A stretch of 64,000 nucleotides of DNA from Spongilla lacustris (lineage: Eukaryota > Porifera > Demospongiae > Spongillida > Spongillidae), in assembly GCA_949361645.1 (NCBI GenBank), contig OX442421.1, forward strand, positions 9,897,864-9,961,863. The letters are read 5' to 3'. A program made the position numbers and the translations under genes. A model generated the notes under the pieces. The model was not told the origin of the DNA and searched no databases. It saw only the letters and a program-made list of their open reading frames with translations. Positions 35,828 through 59,662 of the stretch are shown here, piece after piece (within the stretch, counting starts at the first letter, position 1; every line of letters starts with the position of its first letter).

Positions 35828-36412
35828 TTATGACATTCCACCCATTCCTACCGGATCGCACTGCAACAGTCGCACAATGGAAGGGTCTGTCTTTGCCCCT
35901 TCAATGAATTCCTGCAAGGACAGCTTTCCATCCTGATTAGTGTCCATCTGTTTGAAGATCTTGTCAGTACGCTTTTCGGGTGTAGACTCGTCTTCAGCCA
36001 TCTTCATCACCTGCCCTACCATTTTGTATATTGCTCTCACTATCTCCAACATTTCACTCTTCGTTATGTAACCATTGCTGTCCAGGTCATACATGGTGAA
36101 CGCCCATCTCAGCTTGTCCTCCAGTTTGCCTCTTGACGTCACGGACAGGGCGCAGATGAACTCCCTAAAGTCTATCGTCCCATCCTTGTTAGCGTCAAAC
36201 GTACGAAAAACGTGTTCGGCAAAACGCGAAGCATCTCCTTGTGGGAAAAAACTTGCGTAGATGTTTTTAAATTCGTCGACTGTAAGATGTCCGCTCGGGC
36301 AGTCCTTTAGGAATCCCTTGTACCACTGCTGTAGCTCGTGTTCTGTGAATTCCGTGTGTTCAAGTAGATCTTCGATTAGTTCTGGTCTCAGTTTGCTGTT
36401 CTGTTTTCCCAT
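35828..36412 (-). CDS. Hippocalcin/neurocalcin-like neuronal calcium sensor
   Basis: Myristoylated EF-hand Ca2+ sensor of the NCS family. Intronless, 194 residues; vertebrate hippocalcin-like proteins are about 193. The start [16 protein letters not shown] carries the N-myristoylation signal (Gly2). EF1 is degenerate with the family Cys-Pro ([13 protein letters not shown]). EF2 ([12 protein letters not shown]), EF3 ([12 protein letters not shown]) and EF4 ([12 protein letters not shown]) have complete Ca2+ ligands. [17 protein letters not shown] and [11 protein letters not shown] are diagnostic of the hippocalcin/neurocalcin/VILIP group. The exact paralogue is unresolved because the vertebrate genes split later. 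Finding it in a presumably nerve-less animal would point to a pre-neural role (inference). Confidence 0.96.
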   Translation of the reverse strand: MGKQNSKLRPELIEDLLEHTEFTEHELQQWYKGFLKDCPSGHLTVDEFKNIYASFFPQGDASRFAEHVFRTFDANKDGTIDFREFICALSVTSRGKLEDKLRWAFTMYDLDSNGYITKSEMLEIVRAIYKMVGQVMKMAEDESTPEKRTDKIFKQMDTNQDGKLSLQEFIEGAKTDPSIVRLLQCDPVGMGGMS

Positions 36413-36698
36413 CGCAGCTGTTGGAAGTGAGGTGATTTTAAAAAATATCCGCGCCGTACTTTCAGTATCGTGTTACTGCTTTCTGAAACTAGCGGAGGCT
36501 CGAAGGACCTAACTGCCTAAACTAGCATAACCACAACTTGTGCTCACCTACTGATCCTAAGACCTTACCTCTTTTAGTCCACCGTCCGAGTCGTACTTAT
36601 TAAACGAAGTTTTTTTTTTTTTTTTTTTAGTGGAAACTCCTCCCACGCGTAGGTAATACAATTTTTATTTTTATTTTTGCATGTACGATAGTGGCAGT

Positions 36699-37848
36699 AT
36701 GGAGTCTTTTGTGCTTGTGAGCAAGGCGCTTAGCTATTCTGTGATCACAATGTGCCTGTGGGTGAAGTTACCCCAAGTCATGGCGATTGTTCGCGCTGGA
36801 AACACTAAAGGATTGAGTTTACGTGGGTACTGGATGGATATCGCTTGGTGAGGAAACACTAGTTCTGCATGTATGGAAACCGAATGGCAATACTTCTTTA
36901 TTCTAATAGCTACTTGTTTGGAACTTCTTATGCATTCTACTCTGGAAACCCAATTTCTACCTACGCAGAGTCGATCCTTCTGACGTTGCAGAGTGAGTGA
37001 GAGCATACGAGCATACTAGATTGGTGCAGTGCTGTAACCATCTATGCTACAGTTTAAGTGGCACTTTTGCTTCAATGCATCTAGCTGCAGCCATCATTAT
37101 TGCGATCATGCATTACAGCAAGCAGTGGAACGCAGAAAACCTACTTTGCATATTTGTGTATCCTATCATGATCATAAGGTTCAAATCAGAGGCAGATGGA
37201 ATCCTTGACAGTAACTTCCATAAGAGCTGCACTTTTCATCGCGGGGGTGATCTTCTCCGTAATACCTGTGTTATTAATACAGCAGCTTCATGTAATCTCG
37301 TCACGTGCATACGGCTGCCTTACCACGTGCACTTGCCACACCTTTCTCCGCAGATGTTGACCCTCCCACTTGCTGTTAGCAGTAAAATTTCTCAGATCCG
37401 TGCACTGTACAAGATAAAGTCCAAAGGTGCTGTCAGCACAGTTACCTGGGCTGCAGTCACGTACGGATGTGCAGGTAAGGTACGGGAGGAGCCCTAAGGT
37501 ATGGAAGCCCTGTAGTGCACACATTGAGGTGTTGTAATATCATCCTAGCAAGAATGTTTACCACTTGGGTCGAAGTAAAAGACGCAGTAGGTAAGCAGAA
37601 CTGTGTGGCTGTTGTCACATGATCCTGTATATCATGTGACATACCGATGATCTTTGACTTATGTCACATGACATCCTGTATATCATGTGACATACTGATG
37701 ATCTTTGACTTATGTCACATGACATCCTGACGATCACATGTGATATCCTCCATGTGCAGTGTTCACAAGCTTTGCTGTTAGCTTTGTGCTAAACCTCATC
37801 ATCACTCTGCAATGTCTGCACTATGGTAACCCCAAGAAGAGCACATAG
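36699..37848 (+). CDS. PQ-loop membrane protein, SLC66A3-like
   Basis: Multi-pass PQ-loop protein; SLC66A3 (PQLC3) has no firm substrate. Exons: 36699-36847 (VKLPQVMAIVRAGNTKGLSL, first PQ loop), about 36911-36994 (ESILLTLQ), about 37091-37178 (IIIAIMHYSKQWNAENLLCI), an exon near 37210-37290 of uncertain phase (TM-like ALFIAGVIFSVIPVLL), 37355-37473 (KISQIRALYKIKSKGAVSTV, second PQ-like loop), 37550-37590, and 37760-37848 (NLIITLQCLHYGNPKKST). The second loop (ISQIRALYK) and the TWxxxxYxCAxR block fit SLC66A3 better than MPDU1. Head-to-head with the calcium sensor, 286 bp. Confidence 0.78.
37615..37740. repeat. Direct and palindromic catgtgaca repeats, SLC66A3-like intron
   Basis: A block of about 52 bases (cctgtatatcatgtgacata, tgatgatctttgacttatgt) occurs twice, and the tgtcacatgacatcc/ggatgtcatgtgaca-type elements are self-complementary. 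Confidence 0.75.
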
Positions 37849-38231
37849 GCCACATGGGGGTAGAGGCTTTATACAGATCTATATGTATATGTTATTATGT
37901 GTTACTATATGGCGTTTATATGGTTCTTACGATGGCCATTGTTATGAGGACAACATAGCATCCACTTGAATTTACAAACAAATTCTAAAGAATGGAGATC
38001 AAATTCCAAGAGTGGATTACACTCTAGATGCTTCTTTAGTGACAGCAGGGATTAAAGTTAATGGATAGGCTGTGATTAATTAAGTTAACAGACGTGATTA
38101 ATTAAAGTGAATAGATAGATTGTGATGTGGAATTAATTGAAGTTAACAGGCTGTGACGGAATGGATGTCAATATACATACATACATGCATTCTGAACAAC
38201 ACCCACTCCATTATGCTAATGTGTTGGTTGC

Positions 38232-41200
38232 CTAGTTCCCACTAAAGTCTTGTAGTTTTCCATCTAAAAACATAAGATTTCTGGTGGGCATGGGGACTGG
38301 TTGGAATGCCAGAACTGACGAGTCTGTGAATGGGCTATTGTCAATATCATCAGAATGGGTGTTGCTATCCTGCGGGCAGTGGAGGGTACATTGTGTTACA
38401 ACAAAGAATGACCTACCTGGTGTGCACTAATAAGGATGGCTTACCTGGTGTGCACTAATGAACTGCAAGATGTCCATAACAACCAAACGGTTGCTAAGCT
38501 TCTGTTTCTCCAAGCTCTTTCTATCGAGTAAGCCACATTCAAGGATCTAGAAGAAATCTAATTAATTCCCACCAAGGTAGGAGGAGCTACACCATCATAC
38601 CTTATTGCACACGGAATTGTTAGCAGCTTCATTGAATAGTGGAATTCCAAAGCTCATCTCCAAAGGTACCCAATCAGTATTGATAGCCTCTCTCTCCACT
38701 GATACCTCAGGTTTGATAGCCCCACCCACTCCAGTCCCCCTCATATGTTCGCCAATACCCAGTTCTTGCAGATCCTTCAGGAAAGCTGAGATGGTGCTTT
38801 TCTGTTCACTTCCTATTGTGCGCTCCTCATCCCCAGTCCCATCAATGAGTGGTGTTTGCTGGTAGGTGGTTGACTGACGTTTTGGTGGTGCCGCAGTCCT
38901 CAACATGGTGATGTAACCACAAGTGTGCTCAAGGTCAACAATGTGTTGTAACCGTTGGAGACAGATATGTTGTACTAATGAACACTCTAGAGGGAAGGGA
39001 GGAAGTAGTGAAGCATTTGTTTATAAAAGGGTGGCCATACCTCCTTCAGAACCTTGGTCCAATGGGAATATAATGTGTTGTGTTTCTCCATCTTCCCTCC
39101 AGCCATGGGCCTGGGCACCCAACAATGATAAGCCTACTCCCCATCACTCCCACCACTCCCACACTCACCTGCACAAGCACAGCAGAGTGTGTGAGGGCAT
39201 CGTTGATGGTCAGCAAGATGTTAGAGATGAACACCACAGTGGGGTCATGTCCCCATGTTGTCACCAACAACCTACTGTAACCCTGGGAGACGAAAACATA
39301 ATCCACCCACACATGATCCCACAGTTTGGCAAACCTTACCTTCAAGAACACAGGGAGTTTTCTAAGCCTGAAGCCTTTGGCCAGCAGTAGTGAGGGAGGG
39401 CCTGATGAGAGCTTGTGGTACAACCACAACTTGAACCAAATGCTATTCATTTCAGCAATTGGAGGCCCTGAATACGTGTGTACATAACATCCCCAGTGCA
39501 CAGTGTGTGTACACAACATTACCAAGATGAGGAGGTAGGCACGTGCCAATTGACTGCACCTCTTGACTTAAAGGAGCCATGGAGACCAACACACTAAAGA
39601 AGAAGGGATGAAAGGGTTAACTGTACCTGCAGATAGCCATCCATCACACCCACCCATCCCTACACACCCACCCACACACACACACCTGTAATTCTTCTGA
39701 AGCACTCGGGCTATTGTTGCAGGATCAAGACTAGCTATGCTCTCACAACGCAACAGGTCTAGTCCAATGGCCCCTTCACCTTCCATGAGCAGTTTTGGGT
39801 TATGTCTCAGGAATTTGATTGTGTTTCGTAGAGTGAGGGCGTGTTCGAAGTACCTTCTAGCCTCTCCCTCAACCTGCTCACTGACCTAACACAAGCATAC
39901 CACATCCAACCACACCCATGCCCTCAACCACACCCCAATGCCCTCCAACCACACCCATGCCCTCAACCACACCCCATGCCCTCAACCACACCCATGCCCT
40001 CAACCACACTCCATGCCTTCAACCACACCCCCATGTCCTCCAACCACACCCCATGCCTTCAACCACCCCCCCATGTCCTCCAACCACACCCCCATGTCCT
40101 CCAACCACACCCCCATGTCCTCCAACCACACCCCCATGTCCTCCAACCACACCCCCATGTCCTCACATTGCTAAGCTCAGTCAGGAAGCTGTCCAAGGCT
40201 TCGTCAGTCAACTTACCCACTTCAAATAGGGTAACAGCGTGGTTCTTGAGTCCCTGTGTGTGCACCAATGAAGGTGACCATGCCGACATGACAGCACTCA
40301 CTGGTGAGAGGTTCCCCATCATCAAGAAGGCTGTCAGTGATGAATCAAACAGGAAGGCAATTCTTTTCTGAAATGTACCAGCAGTGGTGGATGAAGTAGT
40401 GGATGAGAGGGTCAACTTCTCCTCAGACTCTGAATAAATTAGATGAAAACTGAAACATCATTCCATATGAGTCCCTCCTCCCCACCCCCTCCCACCTGAG
40501 CTAGGCGCTATGCTTCCCTTCAGAGTATCAGACGAGTCTGCCACCAGAAGTACACCACCCGATGGGGGCGGGGCTGGGGGAGGGGCACCACAAGGGAGCC
40601 ATGACAGGTGAAGGGAGGTCATGTCCAGATCGAGAGACTTCTTGTATGCAAAGCCGAGCCGTATGAATACAGAGACAGCATTCTGAGGTGAGCAAGGGAG
40701 GGAGGGAGGGAGGGAGGGAGGGAGGGAGGGAGGGAGGGAGGGAGGGAGGGAGGGAGGGAGGGAGGGAGGGAGGGAGGGAGGGAGGGAGGGAGGGAGGGAG
40801 GGAGGGAGGGAGGGAGGGAGGGAGGGAGGGAGGGAGGGAGGGAGGGAGGGAGGGAGGGAGGTGAGAGGGAGGAGAGTAGGAGAGTATGCCTACTGTGTGC
40901 TGGTACCATGTAGCCATGGTAACACACCCTGCTACTTAACACCAGTTCCGTGAAATTCTAATATTTTTTTGGCCTATTTTGTCAAACTCACTTCTTTGGA
41001 AAATTAGTCGGAACGGTACCAATTGCCACATATACTGGTGTACTAAGTAGTAAAACTCCTTAGATGCTACTGCCAGCTTTGCAACTCCTTCCGCTGAGGA
41101 CCTACGTTTATTTAGAGTCAAGAGGGTAAGGCTATTACCGGAAATGGGACACTTTTCTGACAAGGTTTCTGAGCTTAAGAACAGTACAGACATGCTCATA

Positions 41201-44200
41201 TGGATCGGATAGGTAGCACCTGAAAAAAATTCTGGCAGTAAGCTATCATGCTAGCGTCGAAACAGACACTAGAACTTCTTTGGATCTTGACTCCGAACCC
41301 AAATATTGGCCGTGCACAGGCCCATAAGCCTAATATTTGGCCACACGTAAGCGTAATTTGACGTCACGCAGGTCTCAGGTACGTCACCATGTAGTTGCTA
41401 TTAATGTAATATGTTGCTATAAATACACAGCACGTGAACCTAACATTTCTCCTGTTGTTCGTTCCCGTCCGGTTATTGATAATCTCGTACCCAGACAAAA
41501 ATCATCTACAATTATCTACGCAAGTCCTCGAAGGAGGTAAACAACTGTAAGTGCATTTTGTACAAGAACCAAGCTATCTGCCAACATGGTATCCATTGTG
41601 GCCTCCTAGTGACACTTAAAAGTGTATCCATAGTGGCTCTTGATTGCCTAGGGAAAGTGTCCTTCGCAACGTTTTGTGACCGAAAAACCTAAAACCGCGT
41701 CACTTTGAACACATACAGAGAAGTGTCCACCATAGCTATAAGGCAGACAACAACGCCAAATGTCTAGCCGATAGTTAAACTGTCTACACATATGCCTTTC
41801 CAGACAATTGGTGGCGTTCCAACTAATTTTTAGAAAGTCGGTTTGACAGAAAAAGTATTAAAATTTCATGGAACTGGTGTTAAAGTTAACACAAATCCTA
41901 CTAAATTATAATAATGCAGCACCCAGCACCTAGAACCTGGCACCCAGCACCTAGCATCCAGCACCTAGCATCCAGCACCTAGCCCCTACTCACACATGCA
42001 CCTACATGCACTCACAAATTACACTCACTACATACTGGCACACACACTCATCACACTGGCACACTCATCACACTGGCACACTCATCACACTGGCACACTC
42101 ATCACACTGGCACTCATCACACTGGCACACTCATCACACTGGCACACATCACACTGGCACACACACTCATCACACTGGCACACACACTCATCACACTGGC
42201 ACACATCACACTGGCACACACACTCATCACACTGGCACACTCATCACACTGGCACACTCATCACACTGGCACACACACTCATCACACTGGCACACTCATC
42301 ACACTGGCACACTCATCACACTGGCACACTCATCACACTGGCACACACACTCATCACACTGGCACACACACTCATCACACTGGCACACACACTCATCACA
42401 CTGGCACACACACTCATCACACTGGCACACATCACACTGGCACACACACTCATCACACTGGCACACTCATCACACTGGCACACTCATCACACTGGCACAC
42501 ACACTCATCACACTGGCACACTCATCACACTGGCACACTCATCACACTGGCACACACACTCATCACACTGGCACACACACTCATCACACTGGCACACACA
42601 CTCATCACACTGGCACACACACTCATCACACTGGCACACACACTCATCACACTGGCACACACACTCATCACACTGGCACACACACTCATCACACTGGCAC
42701 ACACACTCATCACACTGGCACACATCACACTGGCACACACACTCATCACACTGGCACACTCATCACACTGGCACACTCATCACACTGGCACACACACTCA
42801 TCACACTGGCACACTCATCACACTGGCACACTCATCACACTGGCACACACACTCATCACACTGGCACACACACTCATCACACTGGCACACACACTCATCA
42901 CACTGGCACACACACTCATCACACTGGCACACTCATCACACTGGCACACTCATCACACTGGCACACTCATCACACTGGCACACATCACACTGGCACACTC
43001 ATCACACTGGCACACTCATCACACTGGCACACATCACACTGGCACACTCATCACACTGGCACACACACTCATCACACTGGCACACACACTCATCACACTG
43101 GCACACACACTCATCACACTGGCACATACACTCATCACACTGGCACACTCATCACACTGGCACACTCATCACACTGGCACACTCATCACACTGGCACACT
43201 CATCACACTGGCACACATCACACTGGCACACACACTCATCACACTGGCACACACACTCATCACACTGGCACACATCACACTGGCACACACATCACACTGG
43301 CACACTCATCACACTGGCACACACACTCATCACACTGGCACACACACTCATCACACTGGCACACATCACACTGGCACACACATCACACTGGCACACTCAC
43401 TCATCACACTGGCACACTCATCACACTGGCACACTCATCACACTGGCACACTCATCACACTGGCACACTCATCACACTGGCACACTCATCACACTGGCAC
43501 ACTCATCACACTGGCACACTCATCACACTGGCACACATCACACTGGCACACACACTCATCACACTGGCACACACACTCATCACACTGGCACACATCACAC
43601 TGGCACACTCATCACACTGGCACACTCATCACACTGGCACACTCATCACACTGGCACACACACTCATCACACTGGCACACACACTCATCACACTGGCACA
43701 CACTCATCACACTGGCACACACACTCATCACACTGGCACACACACTCATCACACTGGCACACACACTCATCACACTGGCACACACACTCATCACACTGGC
43801 ACACTCATCACACTGGCACACATCACACTGGCACACTCATCACACTGGCACACACTCATCACACTGGCACACACACTCATCACACTGGCTGGCACACACA
43901 TCACACTGGCACACACACTCATCACACTGGCACACACTCATCACACTGGCACACTCATCACACTGGCACATACACTCATCACACTGGCACACATCACACT
44001 GGCACACATCACACTGGCACACATCACACTGGCACACACACTCATCACACTGGCACACACACTCATCACACTGGCACACACACTCATCACACTGGCACAC
44101 ACACTCATCACACTGGCACACACACTCATCACACTGGCACACACACTCATCACACTGGCACACACACTCATCACACTGGCACACTCATCACACTGGCACA

Positions 44201-47200
44201 CATCACACTGGCACACACACTCATCACACTGGCACACATCACACTGGCACACACATCACACTGGCACACTCATCACACTGGCACACTCATCACACTGGCA
44301 CACTCATCACACTGGCACACTCATCACACTGGCACACACTCATCACACTGGCACACACTCATCACACTGGCACACACACTCATCACTGGCACACATCACA
44401 CTGGCACACTGGTACACACTCATCACACTGGCACACACACTCATCACACTGGCACACATCACACTGGCACACATCACACTGGCACACACATCACACTGGC
44501 TGGCACACACACTCATCACACTGGCACATACACTCATCACACTGGCACACTCACTACATACTGGCACACACACTCATCACACTGGCACACTCATCACACT
44601 GGCACACTCACTACATACTGGCACACACACTCATCACACTGGCACACTCATCACACTGGCACACTCATCACACTGGCACACTCATCACACTGGCACACAT
44701 CACACTGGCACACACTCATCACACTGGCACACACACTCATCACACTGGCTGGCACACACATCACACTGGCACACACACTCATCACACTGGCACACACACT
44801 CATCACACTGGCACACACATCACACTGGCACACACACTCATCACACTGGCACACACATCACACTGGCTGGCACACACACTCATCACACTGGCACACTCAT
44901 CACACTGGCACACACACTCATCACACTGGCACACACTCATCACACTGGCACACACACTCATCACACTGGCACACACATCACACTGGCACACACACTCATC
45001 ACACTGGCTGGCACACACATCACACTGGCACACACACTCATCACACTGGCACACACACTCATCACATTGGCACTCACCTTAACTTGCTCCAAGTCTACTT
45101 GGATCATGGTGGCTAGGTCAGCCATTGAAGTACGCTCATCGATGGATACAAACACCTTGTACAGCAAGGTCTCAAAGTAGTCCCCCTGTACCCTGTTCAT
45201 CACAAACCCCTGAAGAGGGGGCACAACTATGATGTCTGTATCTGCTATTGGTACGTCAAAGTAGACCAACCCACGGTTGTAAAGACCTGAGGAGAGTGAT
45301 ATGGTGAGGATGTGACCTGAGTGGGGTGTGGGTGTGGCCTGAGTGGGGTGTGGTCTAATAATGTAGCTCCTTGAATAATCCAACATTGAATGCCAAGAAT
45401 TAAAACCAACAGACCACAAAACATTCACATAGATCAGACCACACACGATGCACACACCCCAGACCACACATGCATGCACACACCCCAGACCACACATGCA
45501 TGCTCATGTGTGCAAACACACCACATACTCAGGACATACTCAGAACAGTCTTCTTGTCCACAGACCCCGCAAGAAGCACCTTGGCGTCAATAATCCGGTC
45601 AACTGTGCTGTGTTCGTCAGCATTGCAGACCTGCACAGGGGGGGTGTGGTACACACAGATAGCAGTAACACGCCCCCTCAAGAGCGGCCAAGCCACGCCC
45701 ACTAATGATCTAGAGTTTGAAACCAATTAGGTTGCTTTAAATTCCTGATGAGAGATTACACTAAGTCCCTTCAAAAGCCATCTTCTGAATGGAAGGTACT
45801 GTCTTCAGTTTTACAGTCTGAACTCCTCCCATGGAAGTGATTGAAAAACTGGCCCCATAATCCTTATATGTTCTTGCTCTTTTACACGCTTATAAGATGG
45901 AGATTACTTACTTCCTATTCTGAACACCCTATGTGAGCTAAGTGCACAAGGAAAGGAACTGAGCCGCCATCAAAAGCTGAAATCTGAAACACAGGACTAA
46001 CAGATCACTAACACAGTGCTAACAGATCACTAACACAGTGCTAACAGATCACTAACACAGGAGGACTAACAGATCACTAACACAGTGCTAACAGATCACT
46101 AACACAGGAGAACTAACAGATCACTAACACAGGAGAACTAACAGATCATTAACACAGGAGGACTAACAGATCACTAACACAGGAGAACTAACAGATCACT
46201 AACACAGGAGGACTAACAGATCACTAACACAGGAGGACTAACAGATCACTAACACAGCTCTGACCACAGTAACACAAATACATATATGTTCATATACCTT
46301 GATATCATCTTCGGTGATGTAACCTGCTCTCATCAACCACCAAGGCTCCACTTGAGTGATTTTAACAGGATTTGTTGGGAGCAAATCACGAATACTTTTG
46401 CGCCGAAAAAATTTCTATCGAGTTTAATTGTGATACAGCAAGTTACGGCCATTGCAGTGTGTGATATAGTGAGGGTGACCATTGTAGTGTGATATAGTGA
46501 GGGTGACCATTGTAGTGTGATATAGTGAGGGTGACCATTGTAGTGTGATATAGTGAGGGTGACCATTGTAGTGTGATATAGTGAGGGTGACCATTGTAGT
46601 GTGATATAGTGAGGGTGACCATTGTAGTGTGATATAGTGAGGGTGACCATTGTAGTGTGATATAGTGAGGGTGACCATTGTAGTGTGATATAGTGAGGGT
46701 GACCATTGTAGTGTGATATAGTGAGGGTGACCATTGTAGTATGATATAGTGAGGGTGATGTGTGATATATAGTGAGGGTGTGTGACCACTGCAGTGTCAA
46801 TGACCACAGGACACTAACCTTGGCCTTGTACTGGTTCATAAGATCAATATATTGATTCCTACCAATCCCCAGAAGACGAAGACCTGCATGTGTGGTAGAT
46901 CATGTGAGGGCATGTGAGGTAGATCATGTGAGGGCATGTGAGGTAGATCATGTGAGGGCATGTGAGGTAGATCATGTGAGGGCATGTGAGGATATGTGAG
47001 GTCACGTGAGGTAGATCATGTGAGGTCACGTGAGGTAGATCATGTGAGGTCATGTGAAGTAATCACAAACATTTGAAGAGGGCAACTGCAACTGCACTTA
47101 CAATCAGCAGCTGTGAAGTTAGGCAGGGAGTCATAGCTTCTCTCGCTGTACACCAGCTCAAACATCATCTCGCAGTAGTAGCCAAAGGGCGTGTCCCTCA

Positions 47201-47627
47201 GACCTTGAATAAGCATGTCTTGCAAGTGATACGGATATAGCTGCATCGTTACAGTAAGCAAACGTCGGAAGAAACGTATACAACTCACCATCAGATGCTC
47301 TCGTCCATATTGCAGGAGCGTCTCATAATACTTCCGCTCGTCTTTTCGTACTTGGCGAACTGAATTTGTGCACACCTTAAATTTTGCAGCGTTAAATCGA
47401 TTTCTTACCTAGGTTGTTTCTCCATCGCAGTTGATTTTTTATGCTGACATCAACAATCGCTTTATCGTACAACGATTGAATGTTCCCCAAAGTCTGCACA
47501 TTGATAAATGGGTGTGCACGATTTCGTGAAATACATTTACACGCACCTGTTTTACAGAGAGCGGTAGCTTTGACCAGGGGTCGTTGTTCCGAACATGGAA
47601 CTCTATTTCTGGGGTAATGGACACCAT
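38232..47627 (-). CDS. FAM91A1: FAM91A1, golgin-binding/TBC1D23-partner protein
   Basis: FAM91A1 joins the TBC1D23/WDR11 machinery that captures endosome-derived vesicles at the trans-Golgi. Exons (minus): 47627-47547 ([15 protein letters not shown]), 47493-47409, 47359-47289 ([20 protein letters not shown]), 47240-47102 ([26 protein letters not shown]), 46883-46819 ([17 protein letters not shown]), 46414-46298 ([15 protein letters not shown]), 45630-45540, 45286-45078 ([20 protein letters not shown]), 40682-40496 ([13 protein letters not shown]), 40429-40302 ([20 protein letters not shown]), 40253-40167 ([19 protein letters not shown]), about 39884-39689 ([17 protein letters not shown]), 39590-39545, 39475-39390 ([17 protein letters not shown]), about 39290-39170 ([20 protein letters not shown]), about 39110-39045, 38990-38600 ([17 protein letters not shown]), about 38555-38445, and 38367-38232 ([14 protein letters not shown]). 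Co-linear with the human protein throughout. The 9.4-kb length is due to repeat-filled introns. Confidence 0.96.
39895..40166. repeat. 21-22-bp minisatellite beside a FAM91A1 donor
   Basis: About twelve copies of caaccacacccccatgtcct and variants. The array begins at the donor AAT|GTGAGGACATGG at 40167/40166; the GAGGACATGGGGGTGTGG part of the donor region is the repeat unit. Confidence 0.92.
40690..40860. repeat. (GGGA)n microsatellite next to a FAM91A1 acceptor
   Basis: About forty perfect gggagggagg tetranucleotide repeats. On the gene strand this is a long CCCT pyrimidine tract placed a few bases upstream of the acceptor at 40683. Confidence 0.97.
42035..45072. repeat. 3-kb satellite inside a FAM91A1 intron
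   Basis: About 150 copies of the core catcacactggcacac, spaced by ac, actc or cacactcat to give 16-, 19- and 23-base units, with rare variants (gctggcacac; ctcactacatactggcac). It ends about 12 bases from the donor AAG|GTGAGTGCC at 45078, whose downstream bases are a diverged unit. The two open frames of over 1,000 codons (plus strand, 41996-45116) are pure repeat and not genes. Confidence 0.97.
46005..46255. repeat. Minisatellite, FAM91A1 intron (gene strand, after the 46414-46298 exon)
   Basis: About twelve copies of taacagatcactaacacag with gaggac, gagaac or tgc linkers. Confidence 0.93.
46450..46765. repeat. 27-28-bp minisatellite, FAM91A1 intron
   Basis: Eleven copies of gtgaccattgtagtgtgata with tagtgagg. 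All three minus frames are open and are artefacts. Confidence 0.95.
46888..47058. repeat. Minisatellite on a FAM91A1 acceptor
   Basis: Copies of gtagatcatgtgagggcatg. On the gene strand units read GATCTACCTCACATGC, nearly the same as the true acceptor region GATCTACCACACATGCAG at 46884. Confidence 0.88.
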
Positions 47628-47789
47628 TTTTACCAATTTTTCAAATTAATTTTAGTACTTGTCTCAACCATTATTTCAGAAGGCATATTTACGGTGCAAA
47701 GTGCTTATTAATAGTTAACCTATTTTTTTATTTATTTTTTGGGTGCTGAAAGTGTATTCGGGGCATTAGAGCTACGGCAAGGTAAACGA

Positions 47790-56385
<8,596 letters not shown>

Positions 56386-56556
56386 CTACTTCACCACATC
56401 TGTGTTGCTGGTTTTTAAGTTATTGTCAGTTGGTGTTTCAAGATAAAAGTATGATTTTGTGTCATTCACTAAAAGTGTTCATTCCCTTGAATTGTTGTTT
56501 ACAAGCAGTTAAAATCTAATAACAACTACAAGCAGCCAAAACCACACTCTAGGTAG

Positions 56557-59415
<2,859 letters not shown>

Positions 59416-59662
59416 CTTCGCAACTCGTACACTCCCAACACCTTAATTGCACAAATTACGTCATGGAAATTTTAACCGACCACACCTCCAACTGTGTGCA
59501 CACCCACGGCTATAATAAGTTGTTACATAGCATATTATATATATATACACACACAAAACACCTAGTGCATGTGTGAAGTCCTCAGAAAACGCGTGTGGGA
59601 CATCTTGATTGTTTTCAGCCATCATTGTGAGCTTGGAGCTATAGGTATAATGGAAGACACAG

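Noticed and set aside
36699..37848. MPDU1 as the identity of the PQ-loop gene
   Set aside because: The order of motifs, ESILLTLQ block and short C-terminus agree better with SLC66A3 as I remember it; MPDU1 lacks the ISQIRALYK-type second loop.
41996..45116. Two plus-strand open frames of over 1,000 codons (His/Thr/Ser-rich, SSHWHTH and LITLAH repeats)
   Set aside because: They are an arithmetic result of a short CA-rich satellite lacking stop triplets. They overlap a FAM91A1 exon antisense and lack any unique sequence.
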